A DNA stretch of 31,299 bases from Batkoa obscura (taxonomy: Eukaryota > Entomophthoromycota > Entomophthoromycetes > Entomophthorales > Batkoaceae): assembly GCA_030770535.1 (NCBI GenBank), contig JASVEC010000207.1:1-31299 (forward strand). The letters are read 5' to 3'. Shown here one piece after another: positions 31,283 through 31,299 of the stretch. Each line of letters opens with the position of its first letter. The stretch's first letter is position 1. Made by a program: the position numbers and the translations under genes. Below the pieces are notes generated by a model. That model saw only the letters and a list, made by a program, of their open reading frames with translations. It was not told the DNA's origin and made no database searches.

Positions 31283-31299
31283 CTTTATCAGCTAATTTA

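Overview
This is a very AT-rich window from a eukaryotic nuclear genome. Genes are split by many short introns (44-65 nt, GT-AG with one GC-AG) and use the standard stop codons. An HSE1/STAM-type ESCRT-0 gene, an HMT1-like ABC half-transporter with an N-terminal extension, a soluble epoxide hydrolase and compact introns with CTAAC/CTAAT-like branch sites fit an early-diverging, AT-rich fungus (for example an entomophthoroid or zoopagomycete lineage). The species cannot be fixed from the sequence alone.

Layout. 1-2450: no supported gene. 2452-3231 (-): single-exon alkaline ceramidase. 3232-6500: gene-poor, with a possible short retroelement fossil at about 4240-4495 and the first copy of a short inverted-repeat element. 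6501-9286 (+): 12-exon ABC half-transporter of 753 aa. 10.0-27.5 kb: accessory zone holding 21 more copies of a ~98-bp MITE with 4-bp target duplications. It also holds four members of a lineage-specific family with a CENP-B-type DNA-binding domain (10618-11799 -, 13861-16255 - pseudogene, 18382-19482 +, 24067-25173 -), a tRNA-Gly(UCC) at 21944-22014, a seven-exon epoxide hydrolase (22221-23500 -) and a decayed LINE-like remnant (about 27304-27992). 28937-31049 (+): 12-exon HSE1 orthologue whose SH3 exon carries one base too many. 31192-31282 (-): probable last exon of a convergent gene that runs off the window.

The ceramidase, transporter, hydrolase, HSE1 and tRNA are ordinary housekeeping or metabolic genes with no operon-like link. 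The distinctive part is the middle. The paralogues keep a pogo/CENP-B bipartite DNA-binding region and a conserved coiled coil but have no DDE nuclease domain, and they have expanded locally by duplication. They are embedded in a dense field of MITEs that insert into ATAT-like sites, including each other's target duplications (three copies in a row share single ATAT junctions). Whether the CENP-B-like proteins act on the MITEs is unknown; the link here is position only.
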